Numbered from the stretch's first letter, positions 18,601 through 26,162 are shown. The stretch is 64,000 nucleotides of DNA from Chitinophaga rhizosphaerae (GCF_003958645.1 NZ_RXLO01000009.1:186001-250000); one strand, 5' to 3'. The notes: a model not told the origin generated them from the sequence alone. A program made the numbers and translations.

Positions 18601-19858
18601 ACCGCGCGCCCGGGTCGCTGATGAGGTTGCGGTACAGATCGTTCGTATTCCGGTCGGGCAGTTTGTTCGACGTCAGCGGCTGGATCACGGGGTTGGAGGG
18701 CTTTTGCTCCGCCAGGTCGGCCAGGGCCACGATGTCGCGCGTTTCGGTGGTGGCACCCGATTTATTGGTGACCCACACCTCGATGCGGTTGATATATACC
18801 TGCGACCGTATTACGGGCAGGTTGCTCATGGCGTAATTGAAGGTGTCGCGGAAGAATTGCGCCAGCAGGAAGTGGCGGTTATCTTCATATTCGTCTGCCC
18901 GGCGCACGAAATCACTCACGCTGTTGCCCCCGCGAAGCACCATGTTCTGCTTCTGGGATTTCTGGTTGGAAAGTACGCTGGTGACGGTGAGGCGGCCGAA
19001 CTGGAGTTGGGTCTTTACCCCGAAGAGGCTTTGCACGCCGGGGATGAGGGAACTGCTGAGCGGGAAGCTCACGTTACCCGCTTCGATCTTTTTGATGATC
19101 TCGTCCTGGTAGCCGGTATATTCGAGTTTGACCTGGTTTTCGAAGTCGAAGGTGCTCTGGGTGTTATAGTTGGTGATGAGTTTGAGCTTCTCCCCGATCT
19201 TGCCGGTCACGTTCATGTTGATATCGATATCGAAATCGAAGCCCCCGTTCTTGCGGGCCCTTTCCACGAGCACGGGATTTTTCACGTTCTGGCCCTGGTA
19301 ACCGAAAGTAAGCCCCAGGCTCCCCTGTGGCTTGATGTCTACCTTGGTGCCGCCAAACACGCGGTCGAAGAGTTTATCGCCATAATACAGCTGGGGCGCA
19401 CCGCTGCGCTGGTTGAGGTTGCCGATGGTGCCGGCCCGCTTTTGCCAGTATGCCTGTTCGCTTTGAGCGGCCTGCATGCGGTAAAATTCGCCAAAAGTCA
19501 TGACGGTGGGCTGCCGGTAATGGCGGCCGCCTACTTTTTCTGTAACGATGTATTCCTTGGAAACGGGGTCGTATTCTACATTCTTCTGGATATTCGCGGG
19601 GTCTTTCAGGTCGATGGCGTTGCGGACGGGATCCGTCACGGCCGTACCCCTCCGGTCCCGGATAGGATATTTCAGCGTATCCGGCTTCGCTACCGTATCA
19701 GGGCGTGTCACATCTATTAAGTTCCAAATCCCCGCGTGCTCAATATTTTTTTTGAAAGTATATCCCGAACTGTTCGTGTTTCTGGCGGCTGATTCAACAA
19801 TGACTAAAGATACAACACCGATTACTGCAAGTACTCCAAGGTAATTCTTTCTTGCCAA
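12614..19858 (-). CDS. sprA: SprA/Sov, outer-membrane translocon of the type IX secretion system
   Basis: A 2414-residue protein, the normal size for SprA, which forms the very large 36-strand outer-membrane barrel through which T9SS cargo leaves; it is also needed for gliding in motile species. The N-terminus has a hydrophobic export segment (YLGVLAVIGVVSLVIVESAA). Family landmarks include the early LYYGDKLFDRVFGG, VDIKPQGSLGLTFGYQGQ and the repeated LPGVNEASQTDPRT and PVLEPFG segments; the C-terminus ends in alternating strand-like residues. It follows ruvA by 37 bases, an arrangement common in Bacteroidota, and ends at a strong terminator. The window also holds a T9SS cargo and PorD. Confidence 0.97.
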   Translation of the reverse strand: MARKNYLGVLAVIGVVSLVIVESAARNTNSSGYTFKKNIEHAGIWNLIDVTRPDTVAKPDTLKYPIRDRRGTAVTDPVRNAIDLKDPANIQKNVEYDPVSKEYIVTEKVGGRHYRQPTVMTFGEFYRMQAAQSEQAYWQKRAGTIGNLNQRSGAPQLYYGDKLFDRVFGGTKVDIKPQGSLGLTFGYQGQNVKNPVLVERARKNGGFDFDIDINMNVTGKIGEKLKLITNYNTQSTFDFENQVKLEYTGYQDEIIKKIEAGNVSFPLSSSLIPGVQSLFGVKTQLQFGRLTVTSVLSNQKSQKQNMVLRGGNSVSDFVRRADEYEDNRHFLLAQFFRDTFNYAMSNLPVIRSQVYINRIEVWVTNKSGATTETRDIVALADLAEQKPSNPVIQPLTSNKLPDRNTNDLYRNLISDPGARFTGTVVSRLLGLQLEPVQDFEKTFARKLDSTEFTLNRQIGFISLQQQLQPDEVLAVAYQYTYNGRVYQVGEFSQDVPPDPKNSANQQILFLKMLKATSARPALPIWDLMMKNIYSTDAYQVNRADFKLDVLYKDPGTETRAPSEKRYLPDASGQWQGAPIITILNLDRLNNQNDPQPDGVFDYVEGYTIFPMNGKIMFPVLEPFGEGVKKAFNGDATLEKQYMYTMLYDSIKVIAQQFPNLNRYIMRGSYKSANASEISLNAYNIPRGSVTVTAGGQMLREDIDYLIDYNMGRIKIINGGVLSAGVPINVQFENNALFGQQVRNYMGTRLDYYVNDKLNLGGTVVRMSERPYYQKVNYGDDPIKNTVVGLDGNYISEWRGLTRLLDRLPNFQTSRPAGINFTGEVARLFPGHSKLVNAPGSKQGQVMIDDFEGTRSGYDLKFPSTAWSLASTPRDATNAAGAILFPEAELNDTLAYGKNRALLAWYIIEPTLQIPRSSNLPPGVNEASQTDPRTRLIYQKDVFPNRSTDFGQSQLSTLDLAYYPEEKGPYNMEASSLELQANGRLRNPKQRWGGIMRAIDNSDFETSNIEFIEFWIPDPFFDKPASAGGSLYFNLGNVSEDVLKDSRKSFENGLPDPNRDRNKIDSTHWGRIPKFQQQITQAFDNDPAIRRYQDVGFDGLENGDEKNFHAPYLLELASNFGTGSDAFRNVANDPSNDDYKWYRDKAYDDAKTDILGRYKKINGPDGNSPVSNDNSQFSNAATNYPESEDLNRDNTMNETEEYFQYRVDLRPDMQVGSNYVVDRFVTKVQLPNGQMADQTWYQFKVPVNQYDRKVGNIPDFKSIRFMRMFMTGFEDSVVLRFAKLDLVRNQWRRYLYELKPGDPIPVDQQTTFNVSAVNIEENAKRRPVPYVLPPGILRQNTLSTNNTNILLNEQAISAQICDLKDGETRAMYKNIQLDLRQYNRLQMFIHAEAVSDPISLKDDQLQAIVRVGSDFTENYYEYRIPMKLTPWGSARDTEIWPEANNLDLDLDRFAKLKMARNNNGASPLIPYEERDGNAIVAVVGNPSLGDVRNVMIGVTNPKDDGLSKCTEVWFNEMRLTGLDEKGGYAALARMDIDLADLGTVTFSGNMHTAGFGGIDQRVNDRFRDNFLQYDIATNLDFGKLLPKRAGITIPVYAGYSKTTSNPEYDPYDLDIKLKDKLAMARNREHRDSIRRNAQDFTSIKSLNLTNVRKLSAGRTKNRLWDIENFDISYSFSQITRHNPVIQSDVLTRHRGGLGYTFNGTQKFLEPFKFIKNKSPWLALIRDFNVNYVPTLMSFRADITRQFGATRMRNIGGGQFQLPETYDKFFRFDRYYSLKWDFSRNLSLDFNAVNNARIDEPDGRINTSNKKDSVRGNFFKGGRTTNYFHNANLTYTLPTAKFPALSWTSVALSYGTEYRWIGASRLAMYLGNAIENSNQKTVAAEFKFNDLYNKSKWLRKMNISSAGGSDYVPPLMNNAPQKSGQDTKKEEESRPSGVAKTLMRIVMALKRVNVNYSENSGTRMPGYLDSTKLLGMNWQSMSPGIGFVLGKQPDKAWMDNFAKKGLLSPDTLFNIQFQQQFTQRLDIQAQLEPVRDLRIDLNLTRSFSKTHTELFKDTIGNGVFNHLNPYDAGGFEITFIAIKTMWGKINTEDGVSTTFRDFENFRAAISERLGKLNPYNNNGSVPKYDPKDPQYRYGYGRYAQDVLVPAFLAAYTGTSPENAPLLKHSNANVRSNPFKNILPRPNWRITYNGLSRIKPFSDFLTNFTLTHAYTGLLSMNSYNTALMYYDPLILGYPAFRDTVSGNYVPYFLVPNLTITEQFVPLLEADLTFTNSLNIRVGFRKSRTLSLSLIDYQLSEMRSSEITIGGGYRVRGLPLPIRIGKDGGKRLENDLNFRMDLSFRDDKTVNNRLDADIVIPTSGQKVVSIAPSIDYVVNNRLNIKFFYDRRQTIPVISTAYPITNTRGGVTLRFMLAQ

Positions 19859-19895
19859 GCGATCTTAGGTTTTATAGAGGTCAAGGATTATAAAT

Positions 19896-20483
19896 TTATA
19901 AATTTTTGAGGGATTTCTTTATAAGTACCTCCAATTCATGCAATTGCGGCTCCGTTTTCAGTACTTTCCGTACTGCCTGCTCGGCCATGTTTCTGGCAAT
20001 TCCCAGCGTTACCAGAGCATTTAACGCGTCATCCTCAATCGTATTGTGGGTTTGGGCAGATAAATATACGGTTTCCTCCCTGTGTTTTTTCATTTTGTCT
20101 TTGAGTTCCAGGATAATGCGTTTCGCGGTCTTGTTCCCGATGCCTTTTACGCCCTCCAGCATCTTTTCGTTTTCCATCACAATGGCCCGCTGTACGTCTT
20201 CCGGGGTCAACGAACTCAACATCATTCTCGCCGTGCCGGCTCCCACGCCGGAAACACTGATAAGTTGGAGGAAAACCGTCCTTTCCACGTCGGAAAAAAA
20301 TCCGTACATGGTGTGGGCATCCTCCTTGATATGTACGTAAGTGAGGAGTTTACAGGATTCCATTCCCGTAATCTGGGTCCAGGTATGGAGGCTGATCTGG
20401 ACCTCGTAACCTACTCCATTTACATCCAAATGCACCATGGCTGGGGATTTGAAGGCAAGTTTGCCGTTCAGGTATGCTATCAT
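19896..20483 (-). CDS. ruvA: Holliday junction branch migration protein RuvA
   Basis: RuvA binds four-way junctions and guides the RuvB motor. The 195 residues have the expected order: N-terminal OB-fold (MIAYLNGKLAFKSPAMVHLDVNGVGYEV), tandem helix-hairpin-helix region (LISVSGVGAGTARMMLS and LEGVKGIGNKTAKRIILEL), and a C-terminal UBA-like domain (DDALNALVTLGI) that contacts RuvB. ATG 20483 gives the standard N-terminus. It is the first gene of a ruvA-sprA unit and is divergent from fabH, with 93 bases between the two starts. ruvB and ruvC are not in this window. Confidence 0.97.
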   Translation of the reverse strand: MIAYLNGKLAFKSPAMVHLDVNGVGYEVQISLHTWTQITGMESCKLLTYVHIKEDAHTMYGFFSDVERTVFLQLISVSGVGAGTARMMLSSLTPEDVQRAIVMENEKMLEGVKGIGNKTAKRIILELKDKMKKHREETVYLSAQTHNTIEDDALNALVTLGIARNMAEQAVRKVLKTEPQLHELEVLIKKSLKNL

Positions 20484-20576
20484 ATAGGATTTTATCTTCC
20501 GGCGAATTTAATTCATTAATAAGATTATTCGTTTAAGTCGTATTTTTACGCCCATTTTATAACTTATCCTAACAAT

Positions 20577-21581
20577 ATGAGTAAAATAACAGCCGCCATC
20601 ACGGCGGTGGGTGGGTATGTTCCCGACTATGTACTGACTAACCAGGAGTTGGAAAAACTCGTTGAAACGACAGACGAATGGATCATGACCCGTACCGGCA
20701 TTAAGGAACGGAGGATACTGAAGGGGGAAGGGAAAGGCACCTCGGAACTCTGCGTGCCTGTTGCGCTCGAAATCTGCAAGAAAAGAGGCATCACCCCGGA
20801 AGACATCGACCTGCTCATTGTAGCCACCGTTACGCCGGACATGGTGTTCCCCGCCACTGCCAACGTTGTTACGGATAAGATCGGCGCCAAAAACGCTTTC
20901 GGTTTCGACATCAGCGCCGCCTGCTCAGGCTTCCTTTACGCGCTCGACACCGGCGCCAAATTCATCGAAAGCGGAAAATACAAAAAAGTAATGGTCATCG
21001 GGGCAGATAAAATGTCCTCCATCATCGATTATACCGACCGCACCACCTGCATCATCTTCGGAGACGGCGCCGGTGGCGTGCTCCTCGAACCCAACACCGA
21101 AGGTTACGGACTGGTTGATTCCGTCCTCAAATCAGACGGGCACGGCCGCGAATTCCTCAACATGAAGGCCGGCGGCTCCAACTACCCCGCCTCCGCCGAA
21201 ACGGTGGCCAACCGCCAGCACTATGTATTCCAGGAAGGCAAAACCGTCTTCAAATACGCCGTGGCCAACATGGCAGACGCCGCCCGCACCGTGATGGACC
21301 GTAACCATCTCACGGCCAACGATGTGGCATGGCTCGTTCCCCACCAGGCCAACCTGCGCATCATCTCCGCAACGGCAGACCATATGGGCCTCCCCAAAGA
21401 GAAAACCATGATCAACATCCACCGCTTCGGCAACACCACCGCCGGCACCATCCCCCTCTGCCTCTGGGAATGGGAACCCCAGCTCAAAAAAGGCGACAAC
21501 CTCATCCTCGCAGCTTTCGGCGGCGGGTTCACCTGGGGCGCCAGCTATGTGAAATGGGCGTACGATGGCAAAAAAGATTAA
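20577..21581 (+). CDS. fabH: 3-oxoacyl-ACP synthase III
   Basis: FabH condenses an acyl-CoA primer with malonyl-ACP to start fatty-acid synthesis. The 334 residues have the complete thiolase-fold triad: Cys116 in SAACSGFLYA, His256 in VPHQANLR and Asn286 in FGNTTAGT. The N-terminal TTDEWIMTRTGIKER is also diagnostic. ATG 20577 is the usual FabH start. It stands alone between the divergent ruvA and a bidirectional terminator. fabD lies 3.5 kb downstream on the other strand, so the fatty-acid genes are near each other but not one operon. In Bacteroidota this enzyme often takes branched primers, which the sequence alone does not show. Confidence 0.97.
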   Translation: MSKITAAITAVGGYVPDYVLTNQELEKLVETTDEWIMTRTGIKERRILKGEGKGTSELCVPVALEICKKRGITPEDIDLLIVATVTPDMVFPATANVVTDKIGAKNAFGFDISAACSGFLYALDTGAKFIESGKYKKVMVIGADKMSSIIDYTDRTTCIIFGDGAGGVLLEPNTEGYGLVDSVLKSDGHGREFLNMKAGGSNYPASAETVANRQHYVFQEGKTVFKYAVANMADAARTVMDRNHLTANDVAWLVPHQANLRIISATADHMGLPKEKTMINIHRFGNTTAGTIPLCLWEWEPQLKKGDNLILAAFGGGFTWGASYVKWAYDGKKD

Positions 21582-21600
21582 TAACCAGCATATTATATTG

Positions 21601-21630
21601 AAAAAGGCATCCGGTAAGGATGCCTTTTTT
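21601..21630. terminator. Bidirectional terminator after fabH
   Basis: A5-GGCATCC pairs perfectly with GGATGCC-T6 around a 5-base loop. It lies 20 bases after the fabH stop and four bases beyond the stop of the convergent small zinc-ribbon gene. Confidence 0.92.
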
Positions 21631-21633
21631 ATG

Positions 21634-21912
21634 TTACAAATTTCCCGGTTCTTCATTCACGAACCGGTCAGACCGGTAAAAAGCATACAAATCGGTACCA
21701 CAAAACGGACAATACCGGATGTTCAACCGCTTCACCTCCTGCCCCACACTATACCCGGGCGTTACGTAAAAACGGTAAACATGCCGGCCGTCTGGCCGCT
21801 CGTCGGGATGCCGCTTCACCACGCGCAAATTCATCCCGTCCTCGCGCGATACCTCATGTCTAATGCCAAACCTGGCACAACAATATTGATGATACATAGG
21901 CGCTGTTTTCAT
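21634..21912 (-). CDS. Small CPFCG zinc-ribbon-like protein, unknown
   Basis: A protein of about 92 residues when started at ATG 21912 (an upstream ATG at 21966 would add 18). It has Cys residues in YHQYCCARFGI near the N-terminus and a RYCPFCGTDLY knuckle near the C-terminus, so a four-cysteine zinc site is likely. The middle (VYRFYVTPGYSVGQEVKRLNIRYC) looks folded rather than random. I do not recognise the family, and there is no signal peptide. It converges on fabH and shares its terminator. It lies downstream of the Nudix-like regulator on the same strand, about 180 bases away. Confidence 0.6.
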   Translation of the reverse strand: MKTAPMYHQYCCARFGIRHEVSREDGMNLRVVKRHPDERPDGRHVYRFYVTPGYSVGQEVKRLNIRYCPFCGTDLYAFYRSDRFVNEEPGNL

Positions 21913-22096
21913 AGTCAGGTGTAAAAAATGGTTTCGAAGGGTAGATTGCGACAGCTTATGGGGCATGATTCATTTCATTATGGCCGTCAAAAACAGGCGC
22001 TTCGGCGCAAGGGAAGATGCGGATAAACAAACACATTTGCTTGGGTTTTGGAATAAGGAAGTAACTAAATCGGTAATGCCGGGGCTGGAACTAAAG

Positions 22097-22792
22097 CTAT
22101 ATCTCGAACACGAATCCATGCTGGGTCAATGCATCGTACTTTTTCCTGTCGAACCGGTACAGATGCGCCCCTTTTTTGGAAGTGCTTTTGTCTTTCTCGT
22201 CCAGTTTCTCAAGAATGTCCATCGCCAGGATTTTCTTCCTAAAGTTACGTTTATCTAACGGCCGTTGATAAATTTCTTCGTACAAATTTCTCAATTGCGG
22301 CAGGGAAAATTTTTCCGGAAGCAGCTCGAAGCCGAGGGGGTGGAATTTGGCCCGGTCGCGCAGGCGCTCCAGGGCGTCGCGAAGCATTTCGTTATGGTCG
22401 AAAATAAGTTCGGGGATTTGATGGAGGCTGAGCCAATGCGCGCCATGCTGCTGGGCCAGGAGCTTGTCGTGCTCACTGATGCGGATGAGGGCGTAATAGG
22501 CCAGCGAGATCACGCGGGCGCCAGTATCACGGCCGGCATCGCCGTAGGCGCGGAGCTGGTCCATAAAAATGTCGCGGATGCCCGTCGTTTGCCGCAACAC
22601 GCGAATAGCCGCATGGTCCGTACTTTCATTTTCCTGGACGAAGCCTCCCACCAGCGAAAACGCGCCGGCAAGCGGGGCCACTTTCCGCTGGATGATCAAC
22701 AGTTTCAGTTTCCCGTCTTCAAACCCGAAAATGATACAATCCACCGCCACCAGGTGGTGAGGCGCATTGGCGTAAAACGATGCAAGGCTCAT
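22097..22792 (-). CDS. Nudix-domain transcriptional regulator (NrtR/AraR-like), degenerate Nudix box
   Basis: A 231-residue protein with an N-terminal Nudix fold (to about residue 145) and a C-terminal winged helix (from about FSLPQLRNLYEEIYQRPLDKRNFRKK), the layout of NrtR and the Bacteroidota AraR-type sugar regulators. The Nudix box reads GGFVQENE then RVLRQTTGI; the consensus needs REUxEExGU, so the metal-binding glutamates are absent (V, Q, T in their place) and hydrolysis is unlikely. The fold probably binds an effector such as an ADP-ribose-like or sugar ligand. No sugar or NAD gene adjoins it, so the target is not evident. The start ATG 22792 gives a standard N-terminus (SLASFYANAPHHLVAVDCIIF). 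Confidence 0.85.
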   Translation of the reverse strand: MSLASFYANAPHHLVAVDCIIFGFEDGKLKLLIIQRKVAPLAGAFSLVGGFVQENESTDHAAIRVLRQTTGIRDIFMDQLRAYGDAGRDTGARVISLAYYALIRISEHDKLLAQQHGAHWLSLHQIPELIFDHNEMLRDALERLRDRAKFHPLGFELLPEKFSLPQLRNLYEEIYQRPLDKRNFRKKILAMDILEKLDEKDKSTSKKGAHLYRFDRKKYDALTQHGFVFEI

Positions 22793-22824
22793 TAGCTCCG
22801 ATTATGGCTGTAAAATAAGGGGAA

Positions 22825-23319
22825 TTATTTTTTCCATCCTGTATATTCGATGAAATCGGTGGACGGTATCCGCGGCACCCCCTGCTGGCGCAACATCGTC
22901 ACCAGTTGCCCCCGATGGAACGCGCTGTGCGTGAACGCCTGCATCAATATCCGCGTCACCGGCGACTTGCAAACGCCTTTCACCGGACTGTTGAATTCCA
23001 CCGTATGCGCCAGTTTCGCGTCAGACGCGCCCGCCACGAACGCCTTCAACGCCTCGCTCTGCCTTACGAACAACCCGGCCAGTTCCTCCATACCACCACT
23101 GAAACCCGCCGCCGGAGGCACTACCGGGCTCGCCAGCAGCAACCGCTGGTACCAGACGCTTTCCGCATTCCAGACATGCAACACCGTTTTCCGCAATGTC
23201 GGGAAACTGCTGCCCATGTCGCGGTCCAGCTGCTCATCGGGCAATGCCGCCATCACCTTCATCAGCCGGCCGTTGGCCCAGGCGTTATGCCCGGCCAGTT
23301 GCACCAGGAGATCCTTCAT
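22825..23319 (-). CDS. DinB family protein
   Basis: A 164-residue four-helix-bundle protein of the DinB/YfiT family, which often holds a metal through three histidines and can act as a thiol transferase or remain uncharacterised. Candidate ligands are the His in VLHVWNAESVW near residue 48 and the pair in FTHSAFHRGQLV near 130-134, exactly the family pattern. C-terminal LRQQGVPRIPSTDFIEYTGWKK is typical. Despite the name there is no evidence for SOS control here. It lies 32 bases upstream of the Nudix-like gene on the same strand and could be co-transcribed. Substrate unknown. Confidence 0.88.
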   Translation of the reverse strand: MKDLLVQLAGHNAWANGRLMKVMAALPDEQLDRDMGSSFPTLRKTVLHVWNAESVWYQRLLLASPVVPPAAGFSGGMEELAGLFVRQSEALKAFVAGASDAKLAHTVEFNSPVKGVCKSPVTRILMQAFTHSAFHRGQLVTMLRQQGVPRIPSTDFIEYTGWKK

Positions 23320-23390
23320 TAATATCTTATTTTTACGTTCCGTTGTTTACCTTAACAAGATAATCATTACCAAAAAATAATTCAAACGAT

Positions 23391-24611
23391 ATGAACCCTT
23401 CACCACTCACTGGCTTCAGTTCCGTCTGCATCCACGCCGGTCACGAACAGGACCCCAGGTACGCCCATCTCACGCCTATCTACGCTTCTTCCACCTACGT
23501 GTACGACTCCGCCGAACAGGGCATGCGCCGTTTCAGCGGCCAGGAAGACGGATTCATCTACTCCCGCTGGGATTCTCCCAATTTCCGGGAAGCGGAAGCC
23601 AAGATCGCCGCGCTCGAAGCTTTCGGGCTTACGGGGCCAGACGGCAACCCGCTCGTTCTCAAGGCGAAACTGCACGCCTCCGGCATGGGCGCCCTTTCCA
23701 CGCTCTTCCTCGCCCATCTCAAGTCGGGCGATAAGATACTATCGCATTATTCGCTCTACGGCGGAACCGACGAACTGTTCCGCAAGATCCTCCCGCCCCT
23801 GGGCATCGAAGCCATCATCATGGACCTCCGCGACCTGAACGCCGCTGAAGACATCCTGAAAAAGGACCCTTCCATCAAAATGATGTACCTCGAAACGCCC
23901 GCCAATCCTACACTTCGCTGTGTAGACCTGGAAGTGCTGACCGGCCTGGCGAAAGCGAAAAACGTCATCACGGCGGTAGACAACACCTTTGCCACGCCGT
24001 ACCTCCAGCAACCGTTCGCCTACGGGGTCGATTACGTTTTCCATTCCACCACCAAATTCCTCAACGGTCATGGCACCGCGATCGGCGGCGTGCTGATCGG
24101 GCGCGATGTGGAATTGATGAACGGCCCGGTGGAAAAGGTGCACCGCCTCCTCGGCGCCAACTCCAACCCGTTCGACGCATTTATGCTCACGCAGGGCATC
24201 AAAACGCTGGAAGTGCGCATGGAGCGGCATTGCCACAACGCGATGGAAGTGGCCGGCTTCCTCGACGGGCATCCGGCCATCGCCACCGTGAACTATCTCG
24301 GCCTTGCCGATCACCCCGATTTCATGATCGCATCGCGGCAGATGAAACATGCCGGCGCCATGCTGAGCTTTGAGCTGAAAGGCGGGCTGGACGCGGGCAA
24401 GCGGTTTATCGACAAGCTGAAAATGTGCCTCCGCGCGGTGAGCCTCGGCACCACCGATACGCTTATCTGCCACCCGGCTTCCATGACCCACTACAGCGTC
24501 CCGAAAGAATTGCGCGAGAAATACGACATCACCGACGGGCTCATCCGCATGAGCACAGGCATCGAATCGGTAACGGATATCCTCACCGATCTCGACCAGG
24601 CCCTCGCCTAA
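23391..24611 (+). CDS. Cys/Met metabolism PLP-dependent enzyme (cystathionine/methionine gamma-lyase type)
   Basis: A 406-residue fold-type I PLP enzyme of the trans-sulfuration family, with Tyr57 and Arg59 of IYSRW contacting the phosphate of the neighbouring subunit, Asp197 in AVDNTFATP and the Schiff-base Lys222 in HSTTKFLNGHG. The C-terminal SVPKELREKYDITDGLIRMSTGIE is standard. Family members act as gamma-synthases, gamma-lyases or sulfhydrylases. The position where methionine gamma-lyase has its special cysteine reads SLYGGTDELF, without Cys, which argues against a classic methionine gamma-lyase; exact reaction is open. It is divergent from the DinB gene (71 bases) and followed by a GNAT gene with its own promoter. 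Confidence 0.88.
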   Translation: MNPSPLTGFSSVCIHAGHEQDPRYAHLTPIYASSTYVYDSAEQGMRRFSGQEDGFIYSRWDSPNFREAEAKIAALEAFGLTGPDGNPLVLKAKLHASGMGALSTLFLAHLKSGDKILSHYSLYGGTDELFRKILPPLGIEAIIMDLRDLNAAEDILKKDPSIKMMYLETPANPTLRCVDLEVLTGLAKAKNVITAVDNTFATPYLQQPFAYGVDYVFHSTTKFLNGHGTAIGGVLIGRDVELMNGPVEKVHRLLGANSNPFDAFMLTQGIKTLEVRMERHCHNAMEVAGFLDGHPAIATVNYLGLADHPDFMIASRQMKHAGAMLSFELKGGLDAGKRFIDKLKMCLRAVSLGTTDTLICHPASMTHYSVPKELREKYDITDGLIRMSTGIESVTDILTDLDQALA

Positions 24612-24616
24612 ACAAC

Positions 24617-24624
24617 TATATTTG
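24617..24624 (+). promoter_or_regulatory. -7 element directly before the GNAT gene
   Basis: TATATTTG matches TAnnTTTG and ends four bases before ATG 24629, the same geometry as lnt, predicting a leaderless transcript. Confidence 0.5.
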
Positions 24625-24628
24625 CAGC

Positions 24629-25075
24629 ATGATTACGATCCGCAACGCTGAAAGAAAAGATTGCGCCCGCATGATGGAACTGGTGCGGGAACTGGCATTA
24701 TATGAAAAAGCACCCGAACAGGTGACGGTGACTTTGGAACATTTCGAGGAATCGGGATTCGGCCCAAACCCGGTATGGTGGGCATTTGTAGCGGAAGAAG
24801 ACGGTATTGTCGCCGGAATGGCCCTGTATTATATACGCTATTCCACCTGGAAAGGGACCCGCATGTGGCTCGAAGACATCGTGGTGTCTGAAAGCTACCG
24901 TGGCAAAGGGCTCGGCAAACTGTTGTTCGACCGCCTGCTCGAAGAAGCGCGGGCAAAAGGTTTCAGCGGCATGATGTGGCAGGTGCTGGAATGGAACGGG
25001 CCCGCCATCAATTTCTACAAAAAATACAACGCCAAATTCGATCCGGAATGGCTGAACGTCAGCATCGATCTGTGA
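24629..25075 (+). CDS. GNAT family N-acetyltransferase (SSAT-like)
   Basis: A 148-residue acetyl-CoA-dependent acyltransferase of the GNAT fold. The acetyl-CoA loop is ESYRGKGLGKLL (R/QxxGxG/A pattern); the strand before it, MWLEDIVV, and the C-terminal VLEWNGPAINFYKKYNAKF are typical of the subgroup containing spermidine/spermine and related diamine acetyltransferases, as is the opening IRNAERKDCARMMELVRELALYEKAP. The acceptor is probably an amine but cannot be fixed. The reading frame is open 68 codons further upstream through the preceding gene; ATG 24629 is preferred because it starts the conserved fold and sits just after a -7 box. Ends before a bidirectional terminator. Confidence 0.9.
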   Translation: MITIRNAERKDCARMMELVRELALYEKAPEQVTVTLEHFEESGFGPNPVWWAFVAEEDGIVAGMALYYIRYSTWKGTRMWLEDIVVSESYRGKGLGKLLFDRLLEEARAKGFSGMMWQVLEWNGPAINFYKKYNAKFDPEWLNVSIDL

Positions 25076-25090
25076 TGTGGACGGAATAAT

Positions 25091-25132
25091 AAAAAAAGCG
25101 TCCCGGCTCTGAGGAACCGGGACGCTTTTTTT
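25091..25132. terminator. Bidirectional terminator between GNAT gene and fabD
   Basis: A7-GCGTCCCGG pairs with CCGGGACGC-T7 around a 10-base loop. A- and T-runs on both flanks serve the convergent GNAT and fabD genes. Confidence 0.92.
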
Positions 25133-25150
25133 ATATCGTTCGGCGAAGGG

Positions 25151-26050
25151 TTACGCCAGCACAAGCGTATCGCTCACGCCGTCGGTCGCAACGTTCTTGT
25201 CGATTTTAGCGATGAGCCCCTGCAGCACTTTACCCGGGCCTACTTCGGTGAAGCGGGCGCCGCCATCGGCTACCATGGCCTGAACGCACTGCGTCCATTT
25301 CACGGCGCCGGTGAGCTGGGTGATGAGGTTCTGTTTGATTTCGGCGGGATTGGTCACGGCTTTGGCTGCCACATTCTGGTAAACGGGGCAGTTGGGCGAG
25401 TTGAACGCGATAGATTCGATGGCAGCCTGTAGTTCTGCCTGGGCGGGCGCCATGAGCGGCGAGTGGAAAGCCCCTCCTACCGCGAGCTCCATAACGCGTT
25501 TGGCGCCGGCGGCCTTGAGCAGCTCCATGGCTTTGGCGATGCCGGTTTTGGTGCCGGAGATCACGAGCTGGCCGGGACAGTTATAGTTCGCGGGCACCAC
25601 GGTATCGTCCGTGATGGTGGCGCAGATCTCTTCCACTTTGGCATCGTCGAGCCCGAGCACCACGGCCATGGTGGACGGGGTGATCTCGCAGGCTTTCTGC
25701 ATGGCGTTGGCGCGGATAGACACGAGTTTGAGCGCGTCGGCGAAGCCGAGGGCGCCATTGGCCACGAGGGCGGAGAATTCGCCGAGGGAGTGGCCGGCCG
25801 TCATGTCGGGACGGGCGTTTTCCAGGCAGAGGAACCCGATCACCGAATGGAGGAATACCGCCGGCTGGGTTACCTTTGTTTGTTTGAGGTCCGCTTCCGA
25901 GCCTTCAAACATCACGTCGGAGATCCGGAATCCGAGCAGTTCGTTGGCTTGCTCGAAGAGATCGCGGGCCTTGGGGCTTTGTTCGTAAAAAGCCTTGCCC
26001 ATACCGGTAAATTGTGCTCCCTGACCGGGAAAAACGAATGCGTGCTTCAT
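25151..26050 (-). CDS. fabD: Malonyl-CoA:ACP transacylase
   Basis: FabD loads malonyl groups from CoA onto acyl carrier protein. The 299 residues are of normal length. FPGQGAQFTGMG opens the protein, the nucleophile elbow AGHSLGEFSA gives Ser88 and the catalytic His196 lies in GGAFHSPLM. The C-terminal VKWTQCVQAMVADGGARFTEVGPGKVLQGLI is standard. ATG 26050 gives the usual N-terminus (MKHAFVFPGQG). It is transcribed alone from a -7 box about 24 bases upstream and ends at a bidirectional terminator. Product feeds FabH and the elongation cycle. Confidence 0.97.
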   Translation of the reverse strand: MKHAFVFPGQGAQFTGMGKAFYEQSPKARDLFEQANELLGFRISDVMFEGSEADLKQTKVTQPAVFLHSVIGFLCLENARPDMTAGHSLGEFSALVANGALGFADALKLVSIRANAMQKACEITPSTMAVVLGLDDAKVEEICATITDDTVVPANYNCPGQLVISGTKTGIAKAMELLKAAGAKRVMELAVGGAFHSPLMAPAQAELQAAIESIAFNSPNCPVYQNVAAKAVTNPAEIKQNLITQLTGAVKWTQCVQAMVADGGARFTEVGPGKVLQGLIAKIDKNVATDGVSDTLVLA

Positions 26051-26073
26051 TGATATGATTAATTATCAGATGG

Positions 26074-26081
26074 CAAATATA
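26074..26081 (-). promoter_or_regulatory. -7 element of fabD
   Basis: On the minus strand TATATTTG matches TAnnTTTG, 23 bases before the fabD ATG at 26050. No -33 TTTG is visible at the expected distance. Confidence 0.45.
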
Positions 26082-26162
26082 TATAAAAAATTATGGTTTA
26101 ATCCAGCACGGAAGTGTCCGGGTCAAACCATATGTGTTTTGGATCAATATGATAACGGCTGA

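Noticed and set aside
21965..22258. 97-residue plus-strand frame near the Nudix-like gene
   Set aside because: Its second half is antisense to the Nudix-like gene and the first half has no coding features.
23391..24611. Naming the PLP enzyme as methionine gamma-lyase
   Set aside because: The cysteine typical of that enzyme is not present near SLYGGTDELF; a general family name is safer.
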